This document shows positions 16,122 to 24,965 of a stretch of 34,233 bases of DNA, piece by piece. The notes beneath the pieces are model-generated. The model was not told the origin of the DNA and searched no databases. It saw nothing but the letters and a program-made list of their open reading frames with translations. The translations under genes were made by a program, and so were the position numbers. Within the stretch, counting starts at the first letter, position 1; each line of letters begins with the position of its first letter. The DNA comes from an uncultured Succinivibrionaceae bacterium. Its GTDB lineage: Bacteria; Pseudomonadota; Gammaproteobacteria; Enterobacterales; Succinivibrionaceae. The stretch lies in contig CASEBB010000062.1 of NCBI GenBank assembly GCA_949286015.1, positions 1 to 34,233 of the forward strand, read 5' to 3'.

Positions 16122-16949
16122 ATCTTGCCTTGACCTTTACTTTGCTCAACCGAAATGGCCATAAGTAGGCCGTAGTGTACAAGGAACAGACTTAGCAGCA
16201 GCTTAGAATTTAGCTCCTAAAAAGGAGCAGCAGCCCAAGTTGTGATGTAAGCACGACCTTAATAGGACACATCAGCGGTGAGACAGGTGTGAACACCACA
16301 TGGAGCCAAAGCTTACTTAATGTATACAGCTTAGCACCATGAAAGTGCACCACGCACACACAAAACTACAGCCGCAAGCGCGGCGCTAAAACCAGCAACG
16401 TCAAGGAGCCTGCGACCTGCGAAGAAAGCAGGTAAGAGCGAGAGGATAAGGCCTCTAAGGCCGAGGCAGCTACCGAGCACAAAGGAACGATGAAAGAAGA
16501 AAGCAACAAGAGAAAACCGCAACAAACAGCAACAGACAGCAAAAGACAGCAGGCTCACCCTGCATGCTTACTGCACACTCATTGCCTGTACTTACCTCTG
16601 CGTAAGTAATGGTGCAGTGAAGCTGGATCTGGCTGCTCATGCATGGCCATTATTTCGCAAAAGAGTAAGGATAGCAAGACGAACTGATGGCGGGCAAATG
16701 TTTCTTACAAATGCAAGCAAAGGGGTTTTTGGGTATTATTAGCGGAGCAGCTGACAACAAGCTCTCTCTACTAAAAGTATGGCGGCAAGCGCTGTACTCT
16801 CCATCAGGGAAGCTCTTTGCTGTAAGGCTGGGCCACCCTCGCGTGAAGCTCTCAGGCTCATCAAGGTGGCGTAGCTGTGTGATAGTGGCGTAACGTGCAA
16901 CTTTGTGCCGAGCCAACCAATTCTTTCTCCCAAGGCGTAGTGTGCTGTG
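16122..16949. other. 828-base gap between the AraC-type regulator and the flavodoxin-like genes
   Basis: It must hold divergent promoters, but I find no convincing -35/-10 pair. A 6-bp palindromic hairpin GCTCCT/AGGAGC (16213-16218 with 16223-16228) lies about 95 bases upstream of the regulator start and could be an operator. An A-rich, C-rich stretch at 16440-16550 reads as low complexity. A 68-codon frame at 16687-16893 has no ribosome-binding site or recognisable family. Confidence 0.4.
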
Positions 16950-18572
16950 ATGTGGTGTGAGCAAATTCCTTGGTATAAGCTTTTTCTCCGCCCAAGTGTG
17001 GTGATCGCCAGCATTGGTGTCGGTGCGGTATTGGCGCTGCACAGCAGCATTGGTGTGGCGCAAGCGAGCGTCACGCTCGATCTTTTGCCGCAATCAGCAG
17101 CACAGGAGCATGCCGAGGAGCATGCCGCGCAACGGGCGGCCCAACAGTCACAGATCGATCCACATCAGCCCCCATCGCTGCAAAACGCGATGCCTGCGCA
17201 CACGCACAGTACAGACGAGAGCAACCAAAGAGGCGAGCATTCTATCTCCCTAGACGATATCAAGCAGCTCAACTTACAGTACCGCCAAGATCATCAAGAG
17301 CAGCAAGGGCAAGCACAAGCGCAAAGTCCAGCCTCTGCAACACCACCCCAGACAGAGCTGTTTGCAGATGACCTTGCGGCGTCTGCAAGCTCTGCGTCCG
17401 ATCCTACAGCGCCCGCCCCTGCAAGCACTGACACCAATCCCCCTACCAGCACTATTGATTCACAGTTAAGAGCACGCCCAACCATGGGCTCAGCGGCCGA
17501 TCCTGGCTTTACGCCACGTGCCACAACTGAGACCAGCACCAGCACTGCAAGCGGCACTGCAACCAGTTCCCTAGACAGCAGTAGTGCTATCGCCCCTACT
17601 GGCTCTACTACTACTACCCCACAGAGCTCGTCTCTGATCGAGCAGCAAAAGGGCACTATTTACCGCGATGCTTTTGGCAATAAGATCACCCGTCCGGTAG
17701 AAGAGACGCTCAAGGCGGGTGCCAATCCAAACTCGGCTCTAGCTGAGAGCATTCCCGCGCGTCCGGAGCAAGGTGCCGAGCCGCCAGCAGAGTCTGCAAA
17801 CACTGCTACTGATAATGCCGCAGATGCAGACGGCCTAAGCACTAATGCCATCAATCCGATGGTGCACCCACGTATTGCTGTCCTCTACTTCTCGCAACAA
17901 GAGCAAGTGCGCTTTGATAGCACCGATATCGATGAGCTCACGGGTGCCTCGATCATTATTGATGAGGACAACCACAAGCGCGGCTTAGTGGAGTACATTG
18001 GCCGTGAGGTGCAAGAGCTTACGCACAGCGATATCTACCAGCTGATGCGCACCAGTCCCTACCCTATGGATCATGACGAGCTCATTTACCAAGCATCATT
18101 AGAGCTTGATCGTAAGGAGCGGCCTGACGTCATTATCTACCCGCTATTTGATCCTGCTAACTACGATGTGATTTTTGTCGGCTACCCTATTTGGTGGTAC
18201 GACCTCCCGATGCCGCTGTACAGCTTTTTTGAGCAGTACGATCTCTCGGGTAAGGTGATTGTGCCCTATTGCGTGCATGGTGGCAGCAGACCGTATAGTA
18301 CTTTTGCGCAGATGAGCGAGCTGGAGCCTAATGCACTGGTGCTGTATAACCACGGCTTAGTGATTGAGCGCTATGATGTGGTGGCCCATGGCAAGGAGCG
18401 CGTGCAGGCATGGATTAAGGATCTCCGTCTGTTCTTTAAGCAGACGCGCAAGGAGATGCGGCGCTACTACCATAGGCTGCAGCAACAGCGGGAGCAAGCG
18501 CAGAGCGTAGCCCCAGCGTCCCAAGGGAGTGAAGTGGTGAAGCCAGCGGCGAGCGTCGTGACGCAGCCGTAA
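16950..18572 (+). CDS. Exported flavodoxin-like protein with long low-complexity linker
   Basis: 540 aa from ATG 16950. A Sec signal peptide is visible: KLFLRPS, a hydrophobic stretch, then GVAQA with predicted cleavage before SVTL at about residue 39-40. Residues 40-300 are Ala/Ser/Thr/Gln/Pro-rich linker. A flavodoxin-type domain (Flavodoxin_4 pattern) spans about 305-505: RIAVLYFS first strand, DVIFVGYPIWW at about 406-416, YSFFEQYDLSGKVIVPYCVHGG. The usual phosphate-binding S-x-T-x-N-T loop after the first strand is not present (SQQEQVRF instead), so FMN binding is doubtful. A basic, Gln-rich tail follows. The paralogue starts 18 bases downstream, so the two form an operon. Function unknown; a periplasmic redox or binding role is inference. 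Confidence 0.75.
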   Translation: MWCEQIPWYKLFLRPSVVIASIGVGAVLALHSSIGVAQASVTLDLLPQSAAQEHAEEHAAQRAAQQSQIDPHQPPSLQNAMPAHTHSTDESNQRGEHSISLDDIKQLNLQYRQDHQEQQGQAQAQSPASATPPQTELFADDLAASASSASDPTAPAPASTDTNPPTSTIDSQLRARPTMGSAADPGFTPRATTETSTSTASGTATSSLDSSSAIAPTGSTTTTPQSSSLIEQQKGTIYRDAFGNKITRPVEETLKAGANPNSALAESIPARPEQGAEPPAESANTATDNAADADGLSTNAINPMVHPRIAVLYFSQQEQVRFDSTDIDELTGASIIIDEDNHKRGLVEYIGREVQELTHSDIYQLMRTSPYPMDHDELIYQASLELDRKERPDVIIYPLFDPANYDVIFVGYPIWWYDLPMPLYSFFEQYDLSGKVIVPYCVHGGSRPYSTFAQMSELEPNALVLYNHGLVIERYDVVAHGKERVQAWIKDLRLFFKQTRKEMRRYYHRLQQQREQAQSVAPASQGSEVVKPAASVVTQP

Positions 18573-18590
18573 AAAAGGAGCGGCCGCAAG

Positions 18591-19757
18591 ATGGGAACTC
18601 AGCGCAGTAAGGTCAGGCAAGCGCTACTGGCCGTAGTAGTGGTAGTCGCGCTCGGGGCGGCCTCGAGTCCTTTTTGGCTGTTTTCTAGTGCAAAGCAAGG
18701 AAGCTTTGCGCCAGAGCTTACAGAGAAGATTGCGGACATCCTCAGTCTTAGTGAGGATGAAGAGACAGCAGATGCAGGCCTGACAAAGAGCACGGCAGCT
18801 ACAGCGACTGCTTTTTTGGACGCTGCAGCACAAAAAGCTACTGCCGCTGCTGGTTCTGCGATCAAGGCACCAGCAAGCGCGCAAGGAACGCGCACCGCGC
18901 CGCCTATAGTGGCTACTACTACTACTACTACTACTACTGCCAATACGACCAAGGCTCCTGAGCCACTCCCTGACACAAAGATCCTCCCTACTCCAGAGAG
19001 CAAGCCGCTGCGCTTACAGTCAGTGGCATCTTTTCTTGAGGATGATGCTTTAAGAGACGTGCCGCCCACCATTGGGACTAATGCGCTGATTGCGTACTTT
19101 GGGGTAAGTCCAAATCCACCGACGGACAAAGAGCGGCAGACGCTACAAGAGATTGGTATTGACAGCATCTCGGGAGCGTCAGCGATAGCGGTAAAGGACA
19201 CCCTCCTGCCAAAGGAGATCTTAGCGTTTGCAGGGGGCGATCCCTACGAGGTCTATGATAAGAGGCACCCCCAGCAGCGGATTGCGGCTATCTACTACCT
19301 TGCTTGTGTGCTGAGTGCTGAGAGTGGTGGCGCCCTCTACAACATTATTACCACGATCCACTACCCCCGCACGCTCAAAAGGCTTTATGAGGTGACCTTA
19401 CAGGAGTACACCGAGCATAAGCTGCCGGAGCTTACAGATGATGAGCCTCTTGATATGGGGGCTTATGAGACGATTTACCTGAGTTTTCCGGTATGGTGGG
19501 GTGACATGCCGATGGCGGTCTACAGCTTTTTAGAGAAGTACGACCTCTCGGGCAAGAACATTATTGTGGTGTACATGCACTCAGGTGGGGAGCGCAACTT
19601 AAACGGCAACCTGCTGCAGAAGATAGCGTCACTGGAGCCAAATGCGACGGTGTATCACGAGCCGCTGGCGGTGAACAGTAATGAGTTTCAAGACGTGCAG
19701 CAGCTGCAAGAGAACGTGCGCCAGTATATTGCGGAGCTAAGTGAGGAGTTTAATTAG
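18591..19757 (+). CDS. Second exported flavodoxin-like protein (paralogue)
   Basis: 388 aa. AAGGAG lies about nine bases before ATG 18591. The N-terminus (KVRQALLAVVVVVALGAASS) is a signal peptide or uncleaved membrane anchor. A Thr-rich linker includes eight consecutive Thr codons (ACT)8 at 18915-18938. The C-terminal domain from about 229 resembles the upstream gene: IAAIYYLA, ETIYLSFPVWWGDMPMAVYSFLEKYDLSGK (298-303 is SFPVWW), then YMHSGGERNLNG. The N-terminal FMN-phosphate loop is absent and that end of the fold looks shortened. It shares an operon with the upstream paralogue. Both keep the WW-containing loop that in flavodoxins lies near the isoalloxazine ring, while losing the phosphate site. 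Confidence 0.7.
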   Translation: MGTQRSKVRQALLAVVVVVALGAASSPFWLFSSAKQGSFAPELTEKIADILSLSEDEETADAGLTKSTAATATAFLDAAAQKATAAAGSAIKAPASAQGTRTAPPIVATTTTTTTTANTTKAPEPLPDTKILPTPESKPLRLQSVASFLEDDALRDVPPTIGTNALIAYFGVSPNPPTDKERQTLQEIGIDSISGASAIAVKDTLLPKEILAFAGGDPYEVYDKRHPQQRIAAIYYLACVLSAESGGALYNIITTIHYPRTLKRLYEVTLQEYTEHKLPELTDDEPLDMGAYETIYLSFPVWWGDMPMAVYSFLEKYDLSGKNIIVVYMHSGGERNLNGNLLQKIASLEPNATVYHEPLAVNSNEFQDVQQLQENVRQYIAELSEEFN

Positions 19758-19793
19758 GAGGGCGGGAAAGGCAGGCAGGAACAAGGGATCTGG

Positions 19794-20125
19794 GGCTGAC
19801 GCCATTATCTTGAGGGAGAGTATTTTTCCCTATGTTATTGGCTTAAAGTCGGCCTTTTAGGTGAGGATAAGCCCATTGATGCAAGAACCTGATATGGCGC
19901 AGCAAGCGTCGCTGCCGCGACGTATCTTGAGGTAGGTTAAAGGCAAGTAGCTGTGCTCACACAAGGGGGAAACGCGCTCTCTTGAGGTGGGCTGGAAGCC
20001 ACTCATCTTGGAGTAAGGGGCTATCACCGTCACTTATCTCCAGCAAGTGCGAGAGCCACTGCACGCTGCGAGCTTAGCAGCGACATGATGGCGCCTTATC
20101 TCGAGGGTGATGGTGACCGTAACTA
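19794..20125 (+). repeat. Cluster of hairpin-plus-tail modules
   Basis: GGC/GCC (19794-19796 with 19801-19803) then ATTATCTTGAGGGAGA; CGTCGC/GCGACG (19907-19912 with 19917-19922) then TATCTTGAGGTAGG; CGCTGC/GCAGCG (20064-20069 with 20077-20082) some bases before CCTTATCTCGAGGGTGA (20094-20110). Further weak tails occur near 19978 and 20006. The 19758-20204 gap has no gene. Confidence 0.6.
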
Positions 20126-20154
20126 ATCTTGGAGAAACGCACTGCACTAACGTC

Positions 20155-20178
20155 AAGCGGCGCCTGATAGCGCCGCTT
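20155..20178 (-). terminator. Hairpin downstream of the PTS gene
   Basis: AAGCGGCGC (20155-20163) pairs perfectly with GCGCCGCTT (20170-20178), loop of six. It lies 27 bases past the PTS stop codon. There is no T-run on either strand. Confidence 0.55.
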
Positions 20179-20204
20179 CTTCAAGAGATTAACCCCAGCT
20201 ACTC

Positions 20205-22277
20205 TTAAGAGTTGCTCTCCGCACGCTGTGGCGCTCCCTCTTGCGACTTCTTTTCCTCGTCTGCATTCTCTAAGGTGTTAGTAGCCGTAGCCGCGCTCAG
20301 CTCACTGACCGCCGACTTGCTCTCCGCCTCATCAGTGTCATTGTCAGCCGCACTGGTAGCAGCACCAGCACCGGCAGTCGCAGCCTGACGCTTTACAGGG
20401 CTTAAGAGCACAAACAGCACACCACCAATGAAGATACCACCCACAAAGGAGATAAAGTACTGCACTGGGTTAACCGCCAATGGCATCAAGAAGATACCAC
20501 CGTGCGGTGCAGGGATAGCACAGCGGAAGAACATGCTAAGAGCACCCGCCGTAGCCGAGCCTAAAATACAAGCAATACGCAGACGGCCTAAGGTTAAGTA
20601 AGGGATCACACCCTCAGTAATGAAGAGGCAGCCCTTTAAGATCGCACCCCAGCGCTTACGCTGCTGCTTAGCCGTAAAGAAGCGTGGCAGCGCCACCGCT
20701 GCAAAGCCAGCTGCCAGTGGAGGCACCATACCGCCTAACATGACACTAGCCATGACCATGGAGCCTGGGCCATTCTCTGGTAAGCAGTCCGCAAGTAAGA
20801 GCACGCCAGTAGCGTAAGAGCTCTTATTGAGAGGGCCGCCCATATCCGCTGACATCATGCCCGCGAGCACCGCACCTACAAGGACTAAGGTAAGCGTATC
20901 GGCGTCGTTTAAGAAGTCAGTGACCACCGTATCGACCAAGGCGGCGGGGAGGTTGGTGATAAATTGCGCAATGAGCGTGGTAAAGACCGCACCGGCCAAA
21001 GGATAGACCAGCAGGGCGAACATAGCGTCATGGCCTTTTAAGAAGCGCTGCGCTAGCCTTGCGACCACAAAGGCCACTGCACCACCCACAAAGCCATTTA
21101 AGACGGCTCCCACCACACCAGCGCTGGCCATATCAGCCATAACACCGCCGGTAAAGCCAGCCACCAGCGCCTTACGACCGGCCATGGAGAAGGCAATAAA
21201 GGCACTTAAAACAGGGAAGAGTAAGGTACCCAGACTGTAGCCAATGGTGTCAAGGAAGAGGCCTAAGCTCGAGCCCTGCACAAACTCTAAGCGCGCCACC
21301 GCCGAGAGGATACCGGCTGTAGCCGCAAGTGGCAGCAAGTAAGTCAGACCGCTCATTAAATGGCGGTAGAGCTTCATTGGCAGGTTAGAGGTCTCGGTCT
21401 CCATTGAGCCCAGCTTGTAGACAGGGCAATTTGGATCCAAGGCCTTTTTGATCAGCATCTCAGGGCGATGGACGCCATCGACCACACCGGTGCGCACCAT
21501 GCGCTTACCGACGAAGCGGTCGATATCAATGGCGCGGTCAGCAGCCACGATGACGGCCTTGGCGGCAGCGATTTCCTCAGGTAAGAGGCTATTGCGGTTA
21601 CCGGCGGCGCCATCAGCTTCGACCTTAATGCTGATGCCCATTTCCTTAGCCTTTTGCTCTAAGGCTTCGGCGGCCATGTAGGTGTGAGACAGACCGGCAG
21701 GGCAGGCAGTAACAGCGACGATGTCGTACTTTGGCTTTTTCTTTGGTTGCTCTGGGTGCGCGGCCGCCTCTTGCTCTTCCTGCTCTTTTTGCGCTTGCTC
21801 GGCCGCCTCTTTTTCGCCTTCGGCTTGCTCGGCACGATCAATTGCGGCCAGATACTCGTCAACGGTCTTGGCCTCTAAGAGGGAATTGCGAAAGTCCTCG
21901 CTCATAAGAAGCGTCGAGAGGCGTGCTAAGACGTCGAGGTGCGCATCTGAGGCATGCAGAGGCGAGGCAATTAAGAAGAGCAAATGCACAGGCTCGTCAT
22001 CAAAGGACTCAAACTCAACGCCCTTTGGGACGACCATGGTAGCAAGGCCAGGGCGGGCTACGCCCTCGCTCTTGGCGTGAGGAATGGCAATACCCTCGCC
22101 TAAGCCGGTGGAGCTTTTTTCTTCGCGCTCGAAAACGGCTTTACGATAGACATCTGCGTCAGATAGACAGCCTGAGCGGGCCATGAAATCCACAAGGGTA
22201 TTGATGGCTTCTTCTTTGGTAGCTGGGGCCGCATCGAGACAGATGGACTGAGGGTCTAATAAATCACGAATCCGCAT
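20205..22277 (-). CDS. PTS fructose-family transporter, fused IIA-IIB-IIC
   Basis: 690-aa inner-membrane permease that couples sugar uptake to phosphorylation. IIA domain at 1-150 with phospho-accepting histidine in GIAIPHAKS (H67); Glu/Gln/Ala-rich linker; IIB domain at about 183-285 with phospho-cysteine in VTACPAGLSHTYMAAEAL (C192); IIC domain from about 300 with many membrane segments and the fructose-family motifs DMGGPLNKSSYA, FITEGVIPY and PAPHGGIF. A Thr/Ala/Ser/Glu-rich cytoplasmic tail of about 60 residues ends it. ATG 22277 (AAGG upstream) starts at MRIRDLL, the natural IIA beginning; longer in-frame starts exist. No 1-phosphofructokinase or FPr gene is adjacent, so substrate (fructose, mannose or similar) is uncertain. 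Confidence 0.92.
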   Translation of the reverse strand: MRIRDLLDPQSICLDAAPATKEEAINTLVDFMARSGCLSDADVYRKAVFEREEKSSTGLGEGIAIPHAKSEGVARPGLATMVVPKGVEFESFDDEPVHLLFLIASPLHASDAHLDVLARLSTLLMSEDFRNSLLEAKTVDEYLAAIDRAEQAEGEKEAAEQAQKEQEEQEAAAHPEQPKKKPKYDIVAVTACPAGLSHTYMAAEALEQKAKEMGISIKVEADGAAGNRNSLLPEEIAAAKAVIVAADRAIDIDRFVGKRMVRTGVVDGVHRPEMLIKKALDPNCPVYKLGSMETETSNLPMKLYRHLMSGLTYLLPLAATAGILSAVARLEFVQGSSLGLFLDTIGYSLGTLLFPVLSAFIAFSMAGRKALVAGFTGGVMADMASAGVVGAVLNGFVGGAVAFVVARLAQRFLKGHDAMFALLVYPLAGAVFTTLIAQFITNLPAALVDTVVTDFLNDADTLTLVLVGAVLAGMMSADMGGPLNKSSYATGVLLLADCLPENGPGSMVMASVMLGGMVPPLAAGFAAVALPRFFTAKQQRKRWGAILKGCLFITEGVIPYLTLGRLRIACILGSATAGALSMFFRCAIPAPHGGIFLMPLAVNPVQYFISFVGGIFIGGVLFVLLSPVKRQAATAGAGAATSAADNDTDEAESKSAVSELSAATATNTLENADEEKKSQEGAPQRAESNS

Positions 22278-22884
22278 AAGTCGGAACCTTAGCATCCTGA
22301 AAACACAGGGGTGGCTAAGCAACTTGCCCTATCCTCACAGTGCAAGAAAAGCAAATCAGGCAAAGCTGGTAGCCATTACCGCCAGATGGGGAGCATACGG
22401 TGACGCAGTGACCTTTAGCTGCAATCTCCACTGACAAGAGGAGCGCGGTCAATGCTGAGGTCACGTGCAGGGCGCAACAAGAAAGCGCATTAATACGGCC
22501 TGCAAAACGTGAGCACAAGCATCATTTTAGCATTTGCCTAGGAAGCATTGGGATTTTTCGCACAGGAATAGAGCTGTACTAGGCAGAGCTGATAAAGCTT
22601 GGGGCTAGAACAAAGTCTTAAGGCCAGCGCCAATGGGGCAGATCATGAGGACAGCATGATGGTCAGTCACTGGCAAGAACCGCGAAAAACAAGCTCTGGC
22701 GTCAGACAACGCTAAGGCGCTGACGCTTAAAGTTAAGACAAAGGCACGCCGTATGGACTATGATACGGTCTGCATAAGGCTCCACTTGAGCAAGGTAGGT
22801 GTGCTTACAGTGATAAGTGACGCTGTAAACGCCCCCACCACACTCGCGTAAGTACCACCAAAAGTGTTACCCCTGTAGGGCGCA
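22278..22884. other. Upstream region of the PTS gene
   Basis: No gene supported. A hairpin CCGTAT/ATACGG (22749-22754 with 22763-22768) and a weak tail (CACTTGAGCAAGGTAGG, about 22783-22799) are visible. No clear promoter was found. Confidence 0.4.
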
Positions 22885-23024
22885 GGAACGAACGACTTAC
22901 TTCATAGCTGACGGCATTTAAGGCCATTACGCCGACACCAACTTAAGATAGGCTCAGGCTCACCTGCACCATTAATCTTATGGTGTGGGCTGTACCCCCT
23001 ACTTAACCTTGCAGCCGTCACTTC
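22885..23024 (+). repeat. Dispersed ~138-bp repeat, copy B
   Basis: Same order of blocks as 12695-12829: GAACGACTTAC, TGACGGCATTTAAGG, CTTAAGATAGGC, CAGGCTCACCTGCACC, a stem CACCAT/ATGGTG around TAATCTT (22966-22984), and CCGTCACTT at the end. Plus orientation, about 130 bases before the unrecognised gene. Confidence 0.8.
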
Positions 23025-23040
23025 TGAGAACACTTGCTCT

Positions 23041-23069
23041 ACAGCTACAGCTACAGCTACAGCTACAGC
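23041..23069 (+). repeat. Hexanucleotide microsatellite (ACAGCT)n
   Basis: Almost five perfect copies of ACAGCT in the leader of the next gene, about 85-110 bases before its start. Copy-number change would alter leader length by six. Confidence 0.85.
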
Positions 23070-23152
23070 AAAGGGCTTAGTACTTCTGGTAACGAGCGCG
23101 CGGAGTCTTAAATCACTTCACATCACTGGTCATTTTGTCATTAGGAGGGTTT

Positions 23153-24388
23153 GTGGCAACTAATGCTGAACTTGATGTCCGCGTGGCGAAGCATCCGCTC
23201 ATGAGCTTGGGTTACGGCGTAACCACAGCATCAGCTGAGGCCTTGTACAACGAGGTGCAGGAGCTGGTGCAAGAGGCTCAAGACGAGCTCTTAAGCGCAG
23301 ATGACACCCTCCTCCCTGGCTTTGTGGAAGATACCAACTTAGGCAAGCCGATTGAGTTTCAGGCCAAAGCCGTTGATCAGATCATGGGTCTGGCGCAGCA
23401 CGGCCCCATAGCTTTAGTGGCAGAGACACGCCTTGAGCTTAACGTGGTTGACGAGTCGAGCAACCTCACTGTGCCGCTGGGCGCAGCTGCGGCGCTTGCC
23501 AGCCTTGGTTTTAACCTCATTGACCTCCTCCAGCAAGGCAGTGACAGGTGCGACCGCACGCTCTCTGAGCTCCATTACAAGCTGCAAGGACTCACTGATA
23601 GCACCCGTAGCTACGCCTTAGAGCAAGGCGGGGCGGTGCTTAAGGGACTGCAAGAGGCTTTATCGCAATACGATAGCGCTACCGGTTCGATGACGCTGCC
23701 GCCAATTGAAGTCAAGCCTACAGTAAAGGCGCTTAAGGACGCCCGCCCTTTTGCTAAGTTACCGCAGCGTAATCTGACGGCGCTGATGCAAGAGGTGGTG
23801 GACTCGCCTCAGCGTCAGGGGTGGCCAGAATATGCCTCGCTCCGTGACTTTAAGGTCATGACCTTTGCCCTCGATCCTGATTATGTGCCTGACACCTACA
23901 CCTTAGAGGACATTGTGATCAGCCCAGAGGACTTTCAGTTGGAGCTGAAGTGCCGCACAGAGCTCAACTTAGTCCTGAACCATGAGCGCGAGCTTATTTT
24001 GGGCGGTCAAGGCCTGCACTTTATCAGCAGGGACAACATCGATCAGCTGTTGGCGGACGTTGCTCTTAATGACATCATGGCGCTACTGCAGCTGCAGCAC
24101 GCCTGTAGTGCAGCTTTAGCGCTTACTGACACCTACATGGAGTTTCACTCCTTGTGTCGAGGCTTACGGCCACTCACTGCAGATGAGCTCACTGAGGTGC
24201 TCAAGGCCCCGCCACCACCAGTAAAGCCTGCCAAGGTTGATAACCATGGGGCGGATCTGGCGGCATTAAAACTAGCGATCTCGATGATTAAAGCCAAGGC
24301 TGACAGTGACAAGATGCCATCGCAGGCGGAGCTCAATAAGATCCTTGGGCCAGCAGTGCGTCCGTCCCCAAAGAAGGCGGAGACATAA
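23153..24388 (+). CDS. Unrecognised 411-aa cytoplasmic protein
   Basis: I do not recognise the family. GTG 23153 is preceded by AGGAGG four bases away, the best ribosome-binding site in this part of the window; a TTG 18 bases earlier overlaps that site. The protein has no signal peptide or membrane segment, is rich in Leu, Asp, Glu and Ala, and looks mostly helical. Two short strand-like stretches resemble each other: ALVAETRLELNVV (about 88-100) and FQLELKCRTELNLVL (about 255-270). A Pro run (about 351-358) leads to a basic, Pro-rich tail. It sits alone between two direct copies of a dispersed repeat, next to a transposase-like helix-turn-helix gene, which suggests an accessory gene. Confidence 0.7.
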   Translation: MATNAELDVRVAKHPLMSLGYGVTTASAEALYNEVQELVQEAQDELLSADDTLLPGFVEDTNLGKPIEFQAKAVDQIMGLAQHGPIALVAETRLELNVVDESSNLTVPLGAAAALASLGFNLIDLLQQGSDRCDRTLSELHYKLQGLTDSTRSYALEQGGAVLKGLQEALSQYDSATGSMTLPPIEVKPTVKALKDARPFAKLPQRNLTALMQEVVDSPQRQGWPEYASLRDFKVMTFALDPDYVPDTYTLEDIVISPEDFQLELKCRTELNLVLNHERELILGGQGLHFISRDNIDQLLADVALNDIMALLQLQHACSAALALTDTYMEFHSLCRGLRPLTADELTEVLKAPPPPVKPAKVDNHGADLAALKLAISMIKAKADSDKMPSQAELNKILGPAVRPSPKKAET

Positions 24389-24564
24389 TCCACACCTACG
24401 AGCTTAAACCCACCATGGCGTTAGGCTGCTCTTGATGTGGGGCAAGGCCCCATGGTGATGAGTGCTGCAAGTAATGCAATAGCGCTGACAAGCTGGTTTT
24501 GCGCATCTTCATCACCATGAAGGGATGAGTTTATGACGCTTTGAGTGGCGCTGTTCACCCTTAG

Positions 24565-24593
24565 GGTTGCAGGTAACCATCATCTCAAGGGTA
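24565..24593 (+). repeat. Hairpin-plus-tail module
   Basis: GGTT/AACC (24565-24568 with 24575-24578) is followed by ATCATCTCAAGGGTA. The 24389-24965 gap also contains the ~138-bp repeat copy C; no gene is supported. Confidence 0.5.
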
Positions 24594-24664
24594 TTACCCG
24601 AGCGCACAGTAGCACACAGTGTGCGTGTGTGCAGAGAGAAAGGAAAGCAGGCAGGCAGAAGGTA

Positions 24665-24800
24665 GGAAACGACTGACTTACGAGATGACGTACTTTAGGG
24701 TAATCATGGTGCACCGTCTTAAGATAGGCTTAGACTCACCTGTACCATTCATCTTACAGTGTGTGACGTTGCCACCACTCATCCCCTTCTCCGTCATTTA
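24665..24800 (+). repeat. Dispersed ~138-bp repeat, copy C
   Basis: Starts GGAAACGACTGACTTACG and continues with TGACGTACTTTAGGG, CTTAAGATAGGC, GACTCACCTGTACC, a stem CTGTA/TACAG around ATTCATCT, GTGACGTTGCCACCAC and CCGTCATTTA. Same orientation as copies A and B. Confidence 0.8.
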
Positions 24801-24965
24801 TGCGCTCACTCATTCTTAGGCAGACAAGCGGGAAAGGCAGTAAAGATGTGCGCTGGAGTGAAGGCCGCCCTAGCGCAAGGAGCGTCTACAGCGGCTAAGC
24901 CGAGCGACCTAAGAGTAGGGATCTCTTTTGGAGTGAGTGCGGTAAACGCGGTAAAGAAGGCGCCA

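Noticed and set aside
16687..16893. Small 68-aa gene upstream of the flavodoxin-like genes
   Set aside because: No ribosome-binding site, no recognisable family and unusual composition; likely chance frame in a regulatory gap.
23041..23069. Phase-variation switch
   Set aside because: The unit is six bases and lies in the leader, outside the reading frame, so it cannot shift the frame; an effect on spacing to a promoter is possible but unsupported.
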